Of a stretch of 64,000 bases of DNA, positions 16,403 through 24,710 are shown piece by piece. This stretch comes from CAZABP01 sp964483245 (lineage in GTDB: Bacteria; Planctomycetota; UBA1135; UBA2386), in contig CAZABP010000008.1 in assembly GCA_964483245.1 (NCBI GenBank), positions 56,488 through 120,487 on the forward strand. The letters are read 5' to 3'. Below the pieces are notes generated by a model that saw only the letters and a program-made list of their open reading frames with translations, did no database searches and was not told the DNA's origin. Every line of letters begins with the position of its first letter. Positions within the stretch are counted from its first letter, which is position 1. The position numbers and the translations under genes are program-made.

Positions 16403-16523
16403 GCAACGACTCGGGTGCCGTTCGACCGAAGCGGAGCGAATCCCCGCTGCCGCCGCGCGCAGCGTGCCATCACGTCCAGCACCTCCGCCGCGTAGACTTC
16501 TCCGCCCTGTTCCAAGGAGACCC

Positions 16524-17516
16524 ATGATCCGAAACCACAGATCCCTGGCGGCCCTGCTCGCCGGCTCGCTCGCGCTCGGCGCGACGGCCCAGCAGGACCC
16601 GCCGAAGCCGGCGACGATCCGCCCGGCGCCGCGCGCAGGGAACGCGGCACCGCCGACGCAGGAGGAGCTGATCGCCAAGCGCGACGAGAAGCTGAAGCTT
16701 TCGTTCCTGCAGAAGGCACCGTGGCTGACCGACTACGACGCCGCGCGCGCCGCGGCGAAGAAGTCCGGCAAGCCGATCTTCGTCTACTTCTCCCGCTCGT
16801 ACGCGCATTGAGGGCCCTGCACGGCGCTCGAGGACGATGCGTTCTCGGACGCCCGGTTCGCCGAGTTCGGCGACCACGCGGTCCTGTTGATGCACCTGAC
16901 GACGCGGGTCGAAGGGGACCCGCACCAAGGACTGCTGCGCGAGAAGGGTGGCAGCGGATTCCCGTACCTCGTGTTCATGGACGCCGAGGGTGAAGTCCTC
17001 GCCAAGCAGGGCGATCGGAGCGTGGATGCGATCTTCGCCAGCGCACGGGCGCTGAAGGATCTGCCTGCGCTGACCGAGCGCGTCGCCGACGGGGATCCGA
17101 GGGCGAAGATCGAACTGTTCCTCGCCGAGCTCGCGCTCGGAAGGTTGACATTCGAGCAGGCGACCGCACGTCACGCCGAGCTCGTCAACGTCACCAAGGA
17201 GCAGGAAGCGAAGATCCTGCCGCAGCTCGCGACGCTCGAGTACCAGGAACTGATCACCGCGATGCGCGACGCGAGCCAGCGCGCATCGTCGCAGGCGCGC
17301 GTCCTCGCGATGTTCAACGAAGGGCGCGTCCCGGGCGGCGTCTATGCGCTCAGCTTCCTCAGCCAGGTCATGGCGGCCGCCGAGCAGGCGCGCGACGCGG
17401 ACACGTTCGCCAAGGCGTTGGCCCGCTTCGAGGAGCTGACCAAGGACCGCAAGGGAATCGACCGCGCGATCGAGCAGATGCGGCAGCGGCTGCAGAAGTT
17501 GCGCGACGGCGGCTAG
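16524..17516 (+). CDS. Thioredoxin-like protein with in-frame UGA: probable selenoprotein (UGPC)
   Basis: ATG 16524 follows AAGGAGA (16514-16520). A signal peptide (LAALLAGSLALGATAQQ) leads into a thioredoxin-like domain: KSGKPIFVYFSRSYAH, then TGA at 16809-16811, then GPCTALEDDAFSDARF. Reading continues in the same frame without interruption to TAG 17514-17516, giving 330 residues with residue 96 as selenocysteine: U96-G-P-C99, exactly the CGPC position of thioredoxin-7-type proteins. The cis-Pro loop (GSGFPYLVFMD, Pro147) lies downstream of the UGA, so translation stopping at UGA would lose the resolving Cys and most of the fold. Residues ~170-330 form an all-helical extension. A SECIS-like hairpin follows the UGA. 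It is a probable periplasmic thiol/selenol oxidoreductase; a sequencing error or pseudogene is the alternative. Confidence 0.78.
16823..16853 (+). promoter_or_regulatory. Candidate bacterial SECIS hairpin after the UGA codon
   Basis: 11 nt after the UGA, GGCGCUCGAGGACG (16823-16836) pairs with CGUUCUCGGACGCC (16840-16853) around the loop AUG. This gives 14 positions with one C/A mismatch and two G-U wobbles. The apical loop lies 25 nt after the UGA, inside the spacing range usual for bacterial SECIS elements read by SelB. The apical G expected in the loop is present only if the closing G-C pair opens (GAUGC). GC-rich coding DNA makes hairpins common, hence moderate confidence. Confidence 0.5.
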
Positions 17517-17536
17517 GCGTTCGCGCCGGGCGACGG

Positions 17537-17562
17537 CCCGGCCGGCTTGCGAGCCGGCCGGG
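17537..17562 (+). terminator. Hairpin after the selenoprotein gene
   Basis: Perfect 11-bp stem CCCGGCCGGCT / AGCCGGCCGGG with loop TGCG, 20 nt after the stop at 17516. No U-tract follows, so it may be a weak or factor-assisted terminator, or protect the 3' end. Confidence 0.6.
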
Positions 17563-17586
17563 TCTCACCTACACCTGCCGCCGGTC

Positions 17587-17826
17587 GTGGAACCGGTCCT
17601 GGAACCAGCGCTGACGGCACCGATCAAGAAGGTCTGGATCGAAGAGGGCTGCATCTCCTGCAGCCTCTGCTCGGACTACGCACCGGACGTGTTCCAGGTG
17701 ACCGGTGGCGAACCGTGCGTGATCCGGCCGGAGGCCGGGGCGCACTTCGCCAGCAAGGACGAGGAGATCCGCGACGCAGTGCGTGATTGCCCGGTCGAGG
17801 TCATCAAGCTCGAGGAATCCCGATGA
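17587..17826 (+). CDS. Small [4Fe-4S] ferredoxin
   Basis: 79 residues with a GTG start at 17587. The motif C-I-S-C-S-L-C followed by a distal C-P (DCPVEVIKLEE) binds one [4Fe-4S] cluster. The intervening YAPDVFQVTGGEPCVIRPEAG is typical of single-cluster ferredoxins with a degenerate second half. It is a cytoplasmic electron carrier; its redox partner is not evident. Its stop overlaps the start of the DUF3299-like gene by 4 nt (ATGA), and the three genes 17587-19324 form an operon. A later start cannot be excluded, since the first 12 residues are not conserved-looking. Confidence 0.85.
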   Translation: MEPVLEPALTAPIKKVWIEEGCISCSLCSDYAPDVFQVTGGEPCVIRPEAGAHFASKDEEIRDAVRDCPVEVIKLEESR

Positions 17827-18230
17827 AGCTCGCGCTCGCCCTGCTCGGCTGCCTGCTGCTCGGCACCGCCGCGGATCCGACCCCGGTCGGCTTCACGACG
17901 CTGAGCGGGTTCGACTACGTCGAGGGGATGGAGCTGCCGCAGGAGGTGCGCGATCTCGACGGCCTCGAGGTCACGCTCTCCGGTTTCATGCGCCGCGAGG
18001 ACGGGCTCGAAGGGTCTACGACGATGTTCATGCTGATCGACGACAACTGCGGTTGCACCGGCATCCCGCAGATGAACGAGATCGTCTTCTGCGCGATGGA
18101 CAACGGCGAGACGACGGAGATCCTGCCCGGCTCGGTCAAGATCACCGGCACGCTGTGGGTCGGCGAGGAGAAGGAGGATGGCGTCGTGATCGGGATCTAC
18201 GGTCTCGACGTCAAGAAGATCGAGCCGTGA
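17823..18230 (+). CDS. DUF3299-like small exported protein
   Basis: 135 residues with an N-terminal signal (MKLALALLGCLLLGTAADPT; the Cys could be a lipobox variant, but the spacing is atypical). The core runs VRDLDGLEVTLSGFM, MFMLIDDNCGCTGIPQMNEI and GSVKITGTLWVGEE, which resembles the DUF3299 pattern of a short beta-barrel with a Cys pair before a P-x-x-N-E step. Function is unknown in the family. It is translationally coupled to the ferredoxin upstream and the HEAT protein downstream. Confidence 0.7.
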   Translation: MKLALALLGCLLLGTAADPTPVGFTTLSGFDYVEGMELPQEVRDLDGLEVTLSGFMRREDGLEGSTTMFMLIDDNCGCTGIPQMNEIVFCAMDNGETTEILPGSVKITGTLWVGEEKEDGVVIGIYGLDVKKIEP

Positions 18231-19324
18231 CGCGCGGCGGCGCGCTCGCGCTTGTGGTGGCGTTGGCTGTGGTGGCGGCAGCGCCGGCGCAGCAGCCGGC
18301 GACGGCGCCGGCGCCGGACGACCTTGGCAAGACGCTGCGCGATGCGATCGGGCACAGCCGTTATGGCGCGCGGCTGGCAGCGGCGCACAAGCTCGCCGCG
18401 GCCGGTGACGCCGCGGTCCCGGTGCTGCAGGCACATGTGCAGGCGCACGGTCTCGACGCGATCCCGATGCAGGTCGTCGATGCGCTGGCGACCGCGGACG
18501 CCGACGGTCCGGCAGTGCGGACGCTGCTCGCACAGTGGGCCGACGAGCCGTCGTTCTACTGGCGGAGTCTCGCGCTGCGCGGCCTCGTGGAGCGACGTGA
18601 CGAGAGTTCGCACGCGCGGTTCGTGCGCGCCACCGAGGATCCATCGCACCTGATGCGGATCCAGGGCGGCCGCGGGCTGTGGAACCTGGCGCGCAACGCG
18701 GATCGCGAACGCGTGCTGGCGTTGCTCGACGATCCGGATCCGCGCGTGCCGGTGCCGGTCGCCGTGCACCTGCTCGAGCAGGGGGACGAGCGTGGCGTGC
18801 CGTTGCTGGAACAGGCGCTCACGTGGCGCGACGAGTTCCTCGGCGATGCCTGGGGTCTGCGCGAGGCACAGGCGGCGCGCAAGGCGTTGGCGAAGGCGTT
18901 CCCCGACCGCGAGCTGCCGAAGCTGGAGCCGGCGGCGGCGGAGCGTGGTGCCGCCGGCTGGGTCGGCGGGCTCGAGCTGCGCTCGTGCCGGCACGGCGAT
19001 CTGTTCCTGCGCTGGACTGAGGCAGGTCACGTGGCAGCGGGGCTCCGGGAGAGCGCGCGCGTCCAGCTCGACGCCGAGGATGCCCGGCTGTTGCTGCAGG
19101 AGCTCACACGGTTGCCGGGCAAACCGATCGCGACGCACGGGAACGTCGTCTGCGACTTCCTGCAGGCCAGCGGCCCCGGCATCCGACAGAAGGCGGCGCC
19201 CGGGGCGCTGCCGACCGAGCTGACCGACTGGCTCGCGGAGCTGGAAGACGCGCTGTGGCAGGCGCCGGAGCTGCAGGCGGCGCTGCGGCAAAGATTGCCT
19301 CAGTTCACGGGCGCGAGCCGATAA
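18227..19324 (+). CDS. Secreted HEAT-repeat-like protein
   Basis: 365 residues from GTG 18227, which overlaps the previous stop as GTGA. A signal peptide (GALALVVALAVVAAAPAQQ) precedes helical repeats: RLAAAHKLAAAGDAAVPVLQ, VRTLLAQWADEP, RVLALLDDPDPRVPVPVAVH and GVPLLEQALTWRDEFLG look like HEAT/armadillo pairs. The C-terminal 130 residues (LELRSCRHGDLFLRWTEAGH onward) are of unknown fold. HEAT solenoids are protein-interaction scaffolds; no enzyme motif is visible. It lies 9 nt upstream of the GlmS-like gene, so the operon may continue into it. Confidence 0.7.
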   Translation: MTRGGALALVVALAVVAAAPAQQPATAPAPDDLGKTLRDAIGHSRYGARLAAAHKLAAAGDAAVPVLQAHVQAHGLDAIPMQVVDALATADADGPAVRTLLAQWADEPSFYWRSLALRGLVERRDESSHARFVRATEDPSHLMRIQGGRGLWNLARNADRERVLALLDDPDPRVPVPVAVHLLEQGDERGVPLLEQALTWRDEFLGDAWGLREAQAARKALAKAFPDRELPKLEPAAAERGAAGWVGGLELRSCRHGDLFLRWTEAGHVAAGLRESARVQLDAEDARLLLQELTRLPGKPIATHGNVVCDFLQASGPGIRQKAAPGALPTELTDWLAELEDALWQAPELQAALRQRLPQFTGASR

Positions 19325-19333
19325 ACCAACAGC

Positions 19334-22300
19334 ATGTGCGGGATCGTCGCGGTGCTGCGGAGGCGCGCTCGGCGTGCACCGCCGTCGGCAGCAGCGCTGC
19401 GCGACCTGCTCGGGCGCGTCGCGCTGCCGGACCCAGGCGCGCCTTCGACCGTGGCACCGGCGCTGGCCGCAGCGGCCGAGCCGCTCGGGGCGCTGGTCGC
19501 AGCGCTCGCCGGACCTCCCGGGATCACGACGCTGCTGGCCGAACCGGCGGTCGCGACGCTGCTCGAGCAGTCGGCTGGTGCGATGGCGGAGCGGATCGCG
19601 GCGATCGAAGCGACGCTGGACGACAGCGCCGACGATGGCTCGCTCGAAGCGGCGCAGGCAGCGCTGCTGCAGATCAAGGATCGCATCTGGCAGCTCCGCG
19701 AAGACCGCCTGCGTCACACACGCGACGTCGAAGCACTGGCTGGCGGTGAGCGGGGGACGGCCGCGATCGAGGCGTTCTCGTCGATCGCGCTGGCGCTCGC
19801 GGCACTCGACCGGCTCGAAGTGCGCGGGCGCGATTCGGCCGGACTGCTGGTGTTGGTCGACCGGCCGGGTGAGCTGTCGGCGTCGCCGGAGCTCGCGGCA
19901 AGGCTCGGCGACCGGCTGCTGACCGATGGTGCGATCCGCCGCGAGCGGGACCGGCTGGCGTTCATCTACAAGCGCGCCGCCGAGATCGGCGAGCTGGGCG
20001 ACAACGTGCGCGCGCTGCGGGCGCGGATCACCGGCGACATGCTGCTGCGCCAGGCGCTGCGGGGCGCGCAGGCGGAGGCGCTCGTGCTCGGCCACACGCG
20101 CTGGGCGAGTGTCGGGATCATCAGCCTCGCGAATGCGCACCCGCTCGACAGCGTCGAGCTCGAGCGCACCAACCGGCTCGCCTTCGCGGCGCTGAATGGC
20201 GACGTCGACAACCATGCCGAGCTCGCGACCGCCGCGCGGCTGCGCGTCGCGCCGGAGATCACGACCGATGCGAAGGTGATCCCGACCCTGCTCGCGCGGC
20301 GGCTCGACAGCGGCGAGGAGTGCACCGCGGCGTTCCGCGCGCTGGTCAGCTCGTTCACCGGTTCGATCGCGATCGGCGCGGCGGTCGCCGGCGAGCCGCA
20401 TCGGCTGTTCCTGGCGCAACGCGGCAGCGGACAGGCGCTGTACATCGGGCTCGCCGAGGATGCGTTCGTGGTCGCGAGCGAGCCGTACGGATTCGTCGCG
20501 GCGACCGACCGCTACGTCCGGCTGGACGGCGAGACTCCGGCCGATCCGCGCGCGCCGGAGCAGAGCCGCGGCCAGGTCGTCGTGCTGGACGGCACACGAG
20601 CCGGAGAACCGGGCGGCGTCGACCGGATCGCTTACGACGGCACGCCGCTTCGGGTCGGACCGGCGGATCTGCGCACGGCGACGCTGACGACGCGCGACGT
20701 CGACCGCGGCGACGCGCCGCACTACCTGCTCAAGGAGATCACCGAGGCACCGCGCTCGTTCCAGCGCACGCTGCGCGGCAGGATCGTGCAGAGCGACGGC
20801 ATGCTGCGCGTGCGCCTGGGCGAGTCGAGCCTGCCGCAGGAAGTGCGCGCGGCGTTGCGCGACGGCAGCGTGCGGCGCGTGCTGTGGATCGGACAGGGGA
20901 CGGCGGCCGTGGCCGGGCGTGGCGTCGCCGCGCTGGCGCGGCCGTGGCTCGCTGCAGCCGGCATCGCGGTCGAAGCAGTCCCGGCGACGGAGCTGAGCGG
21001 GTTCGGTCTGCAGGAGCAGATGCAGGACACGCTGGTCGTTGCGATCAGCCAGTCCGGGACGACGACCGATACGAACCGGACCGTGGATCTCGTGCGCCGG
21101 CGCGGCGCGCGCGTGCTGGCGATCGTGAACCGGCGCGGCAGCGATCTCTGTGACCGCGCGGATGGCGTGCTGTTCACCAGCGACGGGCGCGACGTCGAGA
21201 TGAGCGTCGCGTCGACGAAGGCGTTCTATGCGCAGATCGCTGCCGGCGCGCTGCTCGGGCTCGCGCTGGCCGAGGCGGCGCTCGGGCGCCCGCCGGATGG
21301 GGCGCACGACCTGCTCGCGGCGCTGCGCGCGCTACCGGACCAGATGCGCGCCGTGCTGGCGACGCGCGGCGCGATCGCGCAGGCGGCGGCCGCGGCGACG
21401 GCGCGGCGGTCATGGGCGCTGGTCGGCAACGGACGCAACCGCGTCGCCGCCGAGGAGATCCGGATCAAGCTGTCGGAGCTCTGCTATCGCTCGATCGCCT
21501 GCGATGCGACCGAGGACAAGAAGCACATCGACCTGTCGACGGAACCCTTGGTGTTGGTCTGTGCGGCCGGGCTCGCGCATGCACAGGCGGAGGACGTGCA
21601 GAAGGAGGTGGCGATCTTCCGCGCGCACAAGGCGCTGCCGGTCGTGATCACGGACCTCGAGCCGTCACGGTTCCCGGCGGCGGCCGCGGTGTTGCGCGTG
21701 CCACAGGCGCCGCCGGCGCTGGGATTCGTGTTGGCAACGGTGGCAGGGCACCTGTTCGGCTACGAAGCGGCGCGCGCGATCGACGCGCTGGCGCGGCCGC
21801 TGCGGGAGATGCGGGCGGCGGTCGAGGCGCTGGCGGAGCGTGGGTTGTCCGGGGCGGAGCTGCTGGCCGCGTTGCCGTCGGCGATCGCAGCGCCGGTCGC
21901 GCAGTGGCAGCAGGATCTCGGCGCCAGACGCCACGACGGGCAGCTCGAGGCTTCGACGGCCGTGCGGCTGGCGGCGTTGCTGCGGTATGCGACCGGCGCC
22001 GTGCCGATCGAGGCGTATGCAAGGGAGTTCGGGCGCGCGCTGACGCCGGCCGAGCTCGTGCAGGAGCTGACCGACGCGCTGACGCGCGCCGTCGACGAGC
22101 TCACGCGGCCGATCGACGCGATCAAGCATCAGGCGAAGACCGTCACCGTCGGGATCTCGCGGTCCGACGAAGAGTGGCTCGCGCGGCCGCTCGTGCAGGC
22201 CGTCCTCGCGGCCGGAGCCGCGCGCGAGGCGATCGGCTGGCGCGACCTGCGCGCGCTGGCCGCGCTCGACGACGCCGTCGCCGAAGTGTCCGGATTCACG

Positions 22301-22726
22301 CGGTACCGGATCGACGGCGAAGAGCCCGCGCGCACGATCGCCGTCGTCGGTCGCGGCGGTATCGGTGCCAAGCTGCGCTCGCGGACCGAAGCGCAGCCCG
22401 CGCTGCGCGGCACCAAGCACCTCGTCGCCAGTGAACAGCGCCTGCTCGTCGCGACCGGGCGCAGCGACCAGCGCACGTTCGTCCTAGTGCCGGAGCTGAC
22501 CGCCGGCCGCACCACCGGCCTCACGCTGCTGCACATCCGCTGCCACGACCGCCTGCCCGCGCCCGTGCTGCGCACCGTCCTCGAGAGCTACCGCGACCGC
22601 TACCGCGCTCTTGTCGACTCCGTGCTCGAGACCGAGCCGGCGTTCGACGATTCCCGCCTCGCCGCAATCCCGGTCGTCGACGTATTGACGTCGCCGATCG
22701 CCGCGCTCGCGGATCAGTGGCGCTGA
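19334..22726 (+). CDS. Large GlmS-like glutamine amidotransferase/SIS protein (1130 aa)
   Basis: MCGIVAVLRR gives the N-terminal nucleophile Cys2 of class II amidotransferases. A mostly helical insert (~residues 15-150) then separates it from the rest of the GATase domain (VRGRDSAGLLVL, GHTRWASVG, FAALNGDVDNHAEL, HYLLKEITEAPRSFQRTLRG). SIS domain 1 has ISQSGTTTDTNRT and VASTKAFYAQ. SIS domain 2 has EEIRIKLSELCYRS and EDKKHIDLSTEP, which keep the Glu and His used by GlmS for isomerisation. IKHQAKTVTVG near residue 932 resembles the GlmS C-tail, but ~115 extra residues precede it and ~195 follow it. GlmS makes glucosamine-6-phosphate from fructose-6-phosphate and glutamine; GlmS proper is ~610 residues. 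It could be the cell's GlmS or a paralogue with another sugar. Confidence 0.8.
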   Translation: MCGIVAVLRRRARRAPPSAAALRDLLGRVALPDPGAPSTVAPALAAAAEPLGALVAALAGPPGITTLLAEPAVATLLEQSAGAMAERIAAIEATLDDSADDGSLEAAQAALLQIKDRIWQLREDRLRHTRDVEALAGGERGTAAIEAFSSIALALAALDRLEVRGRDSAGLLVLVDRPGELSASPELAARLGDRLLTDGAIRRERDRLAFIYKRAAEIGELGDNVRALRARITGDMLLRQALRGAQAEALVLGHTRWASVGIISLANAHPLDSVELERTNRLAFAALNGDVDNHAELATAARLRVAPEITTDAKVIPTLLARRLDSGEECTAAFRALVSSFTGSIAIGAAVAGEPHRLFLAQRGSGQALYIGLAEDAFVVASEPYGFVAATDRYVRLDGETPADPRAPEQSRGQVVVLDGTRAGEPGGVDRIAYDGTPLRVGPADLRTATLTTRDVDRGDAPHYLLKEITEAPRSFQRTLRGRIVQSDGMLRVRLGESSLPQEVRAALRDGSVRRVLWIGQGTAAVAGRGVAALARPWLAAAGIAVEAVPATELSGFGLQEQMQDTLVVAISQSGTTTDTNRTVDLVRRRGARVLAIVNRRGSDLCDRADGVLFTSDGRDVEMSVASTKAFYAQIAAGALLGLALAEAALGRPPDGAHDLLAALRALPDQMRAVLATRGAIAQAAAAATARRSWALVGNGRNRVAAEEIRIKLSELCYRSIACDATEDKKHIDLSTEPLVLVCAAGLAHAQAEDVQKEVAIFRAHKALPVVITDLEPSRFPAAAAVLRVPQAPPALGFVLATVAGHLFGYEAARAIDALARPLREMRAAVEALAERGLSGAELLAALPSAIAAPVAQWQQDLGARRHDGQLEASTAVRLAALLRYATGAVPIEAYAREFGRALTPAELVQELTDALTRAVDELTRPIDAIKHQAKTVTVGISRSDEEWLARPLVQAVLAAGAAREAIGWRDLRALAALDDAVAEVSGFTRYRIDGEEPARTIAVVGRGGIGAKLRSRTEAQPALRGTKHLVASEQRLLVATGRSDQRTFVLVPELTAGRTTGLTLLHIRCHDRLPAPVLRTVLESYRDRYRALVDSVLETEPAFDDSRLAAIPVVDVLTSPIAALADQWR

Positions 22727-22928
22727 CCGGTACGCCCGGTCTCTGAGATGCCATCCGTCACTTCGCGCGTGATTTCACGCGCCAACCGGTACGCGCAGTC
22801 TCTGAGACTCCGCGTACCGCTTCGCGCGTGTTTTCTCCCGCCAAGTGATGGATGGGGTCTCTGAGACCCCGCGTACCGGTTCGCGTGCGGAAGCGCACGC
22901 GAACTGACGGAGTGCATCTCAGAGATGT
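22727..22928. repeat. 59-bp-periodic array of TCTCTGAGA palindromes
   Basis: Between two convergent genes the palindromic core TCTCTGAGA (TCTCAGAGA in the last unit) occurs at 22740-22748, 22799-22807, 22858-22866 and 22917-22925, spaced exactly 59 bp. Flanks change together so that pairing is mostly kept (AG/CT, GGGG/CCCC, CA/TG). Units also share a CCGGTACGC/CGCGTACCG stretch and a second palindrome (GCGCGTG/CACGCGC in unit 1, TTCGCGTGCG/CGCACGCGAA in unit 3). No ORF lies here. Regular spacing with covarying arms suggests repeated DNA-binding sites or RNA hairpins; no specific function can be assigned. Confidence 0.85.
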
Positions 22929-22958
22929 GGTGTACCGGTGTACCGCTACCGGTACACC
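22929..22958. terminator. Strong hairpin at the end of the palindrome array
   Basis: GGTGTACCGGT (22929-22939) pairs perfectly with ACCGGTACACC (22948-22958) around an 8-nt loop. It lies 31 bp from the stop of the minus-strand M28 peptidase and about 200 bp after the GlmS-like stop, between convergent genes. A terminator role (bidirectional) is an inference; no T-tract is present. Confidence 0.5.
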
Positions 22959-22988
22959 GGGTATCAGACACCTACGCGGCGGCTTGGA

Positions 22989-24635
22989 TCAGCGGCGCGA
23001 CTCGGCGTCGGTCGCGGCGGGAGTGGGTGGTGGCTTGCGCGGGAGCTTCTCGTCGCGCTGCGCCGTGTGCCAGACGAACGATGCGATGATGGTCGCGGCC
23101 TGCTTCAGGTCGGCTTCGATCGCGTGGTCCCACAGGTCCATGTTGGAGTGGTGCGTGCGCGGTGAGTAGGCGACCGGGTCCTGGATGAACTGGAAGCCGG
23201 GCAGACCGACGGCATCGAACGCGAGGTGGTCGGTGCCGCCGGTGTTGCCGAGCGTCAGGGTGGATGCGTCGAGGTCGTGGAACGGGCGCAGCCAGGCGCG
23301 GAAGATCGGCGCGACGGCTTCATTGCCTTGCAGGTACACGCCGCGGATCCGGCCGGTGCCGTTGTCGAGATTGAAGTACCCGGCGAACCGCGCGTGGTCC
23401 GGCTTCAGCTCAACCGGCGGCTCGCCGCGCCCGCCCGCCACCGCGAAGTGTTCGGCGACGTAGGCGCGCGAGCCGCGCAACCCCTGCTCTTCGCCGCTCC
23501 ACAGCGCGAGGCGGATGGTGCGCCGCGGCGCACGCCCGGTCTCGCGCATCAGCTGCGTGAGCAACCGCGTCGCTTCGAGCATGACGGCACTGCCGCAGCC
23601 GTTGTCGGTGGTCCCGGTGCCAGAGTGCCACGAGTCGAAGTGCGCGCCGAGCATGACGATCTCTTCGCGCAGCTGCGGATCGCTGCCCGGGATGTCGGCG
23701 AGCACGTTGTATTCCATCGGGTCGGCGTCGAAGAACGACGCGCGCAGCTCGAGCGCGATCCGCACCGGCAGGCCCTTCTGCAGGATCCGGCACAGCCGGT
23801 TGTAGTGCTCGACCGCGAGCGTGAACTGCGGGATCACGTGACCTACGCCAGGGTCGTACGGCGACGGCCCGCGGCCGCGGCCGGCCCCCGGCGGCGCCGG
23901 AACAGTCGCACCGGCGATGAACAGGGTGCCGTAATCCCCTTTGCTGCCGCGGTCGAGGATCGCGAGCGGCTCCTTCTCCCAGACGCGGCTGAGCACTTCG
24001 CCACGGCGGCGGAACGCCCCGGACAGATCGCGCGCGCTCGCGGCGGAGCGCCGGCCCGGCAGCTCAGGCTGGCGCTCGCTGCGGCCGTCGGCCAGCGCGA
24101 GCAGGCCTTCGGCATCGATGCGCCTGGCCGTCGCGTCGAACGGCTCGCCGACTTCGCGCGGGGACTCGAGCAGCACGATCTTGCCGCGCAGGTCGGTCGC
24201 CTCGAGCGTCTGCGCATCCATGTCGCCGACGGCGATGACCTCCGCCTCGACGCGGCCGTCGATCGCGGGCGACCAGGCCTTGGGCCAGGCGAGCACCGGC
24301 CAGGGGTTCTCGCCGACGACGTGCATGCTGCAGTGCTCGAGCTTCCAGCCACGGCCGAACGGCCCCCAGGCCTCGAGGCGCGGGTTCGCGAGGTTCCATT
24401 CGGTCAGCTTCGCCTGCGCCCACTTCTGCGCGTTGCGCAGGTTCGGCGAACCGGTCAACCGTGGCCCGTAGACATCGGTGATCCAACTGAGCAGCTCCAT
24501 GACCTGGCTCTGCTCGAGTCCGTGCTTGCGCAGGATCGCGACGGCGGCTTCATCGACCGGCTCGGCAGCTTGCGCCGCGAGCGGGGTGGAACAGGACAAC
24601 GCGAGCAGACAGATGGCGGATCGGAACGGGCGCAT
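22989..24635 (-). CDS. Secreted M28-family metallopeptidase with PA domain
   Basis: 548 residues. Signal peptide AICLLALSCSTPLAAQA. An inserted PA-like domain (~residues 120-300) includes AVGDMDAQTLEATDLRGKIV. The dizinc M28 core is GAHFDSWHSGTGTTDNGCGS (His and bridging Asp), LWSGEEQGLRGSRAY (catalytic Glu pair) and GNTGGTDHLAFDAVGLPGF. The pattern is that of M28 aminopeptidases/carboxypeptidases related to plasma glutamate carboxypeptidase. It acts outside the cytoplasm on peptides. It is divergent from the DegT-type aminotransferase across 75 bp. Confidence 0.9.
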   Translation of the reverse strand: MRPFRSAICLLALSCSTPLAAQAAEPVDEAAVAILRKHGLEQSQVMELLSWITDVYGPRLTGSPNLRNAQKWAQAKLTEWNLANPRLEAWGPFGRGWKLEHCSMHVVGENPWPVLAWPKAWSPAIDGRVEAEVIAVGDMDAQTLEATDLRGKIVLLESPREVGEPFDATARRIDAEGLLALADGRSERQPELPGRRSAASARDLSGAFRRRGEVLSRVWEKEPLAILDRGSKGDYGTLFIAGATVPAPPGAGRGRGPSPYDPGVGHVIPQFTLAVEHYNRLCRILQKGLPVRIALELRASFFDADPMEYNVLADIPGSDPQLREEIVMLGAHFDSWHSGTGTTDNGCGSAVMLEATRLLTQLMRETGRAPRRTIRLALWSGEEQGLRGSRAYVAEHFAVAGGRGEPPVELKPDHARFAGYFNLDNGTGRIRGVYLQGNEAVAPIFRAWLRPFHDLDASTLTLGNTGGTDHLAFDAVGLPGFQFIQDPVAYSPRTHHSNMDLWDHAIEADLKQAATIIASFVWHTAQRDEKLPRKPPPTPAATDAESRR

Positions 24636-24710
24636 GGGACCTCCTGGATCGACCGCGCAAGGTTAGCGCCGCCGCCCGCCCCGGTGCGCCGCTCTCTATG
24701 CTCCGGCGCA

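Noticed and set aside
16809..16811. UGA as a simple nonsense mutation
   Set aside because: Not excluded, but less likely: it hits the one codon where Sec is known to occur, the downstream frame is intact for 235 codons and a hairpin follows at SECIS distance.
22727..22962. CRISPR array
   Set aside because: Only a 9-bp core is conserved, flanks covary rather than being random spacers, and no cas gene is present.
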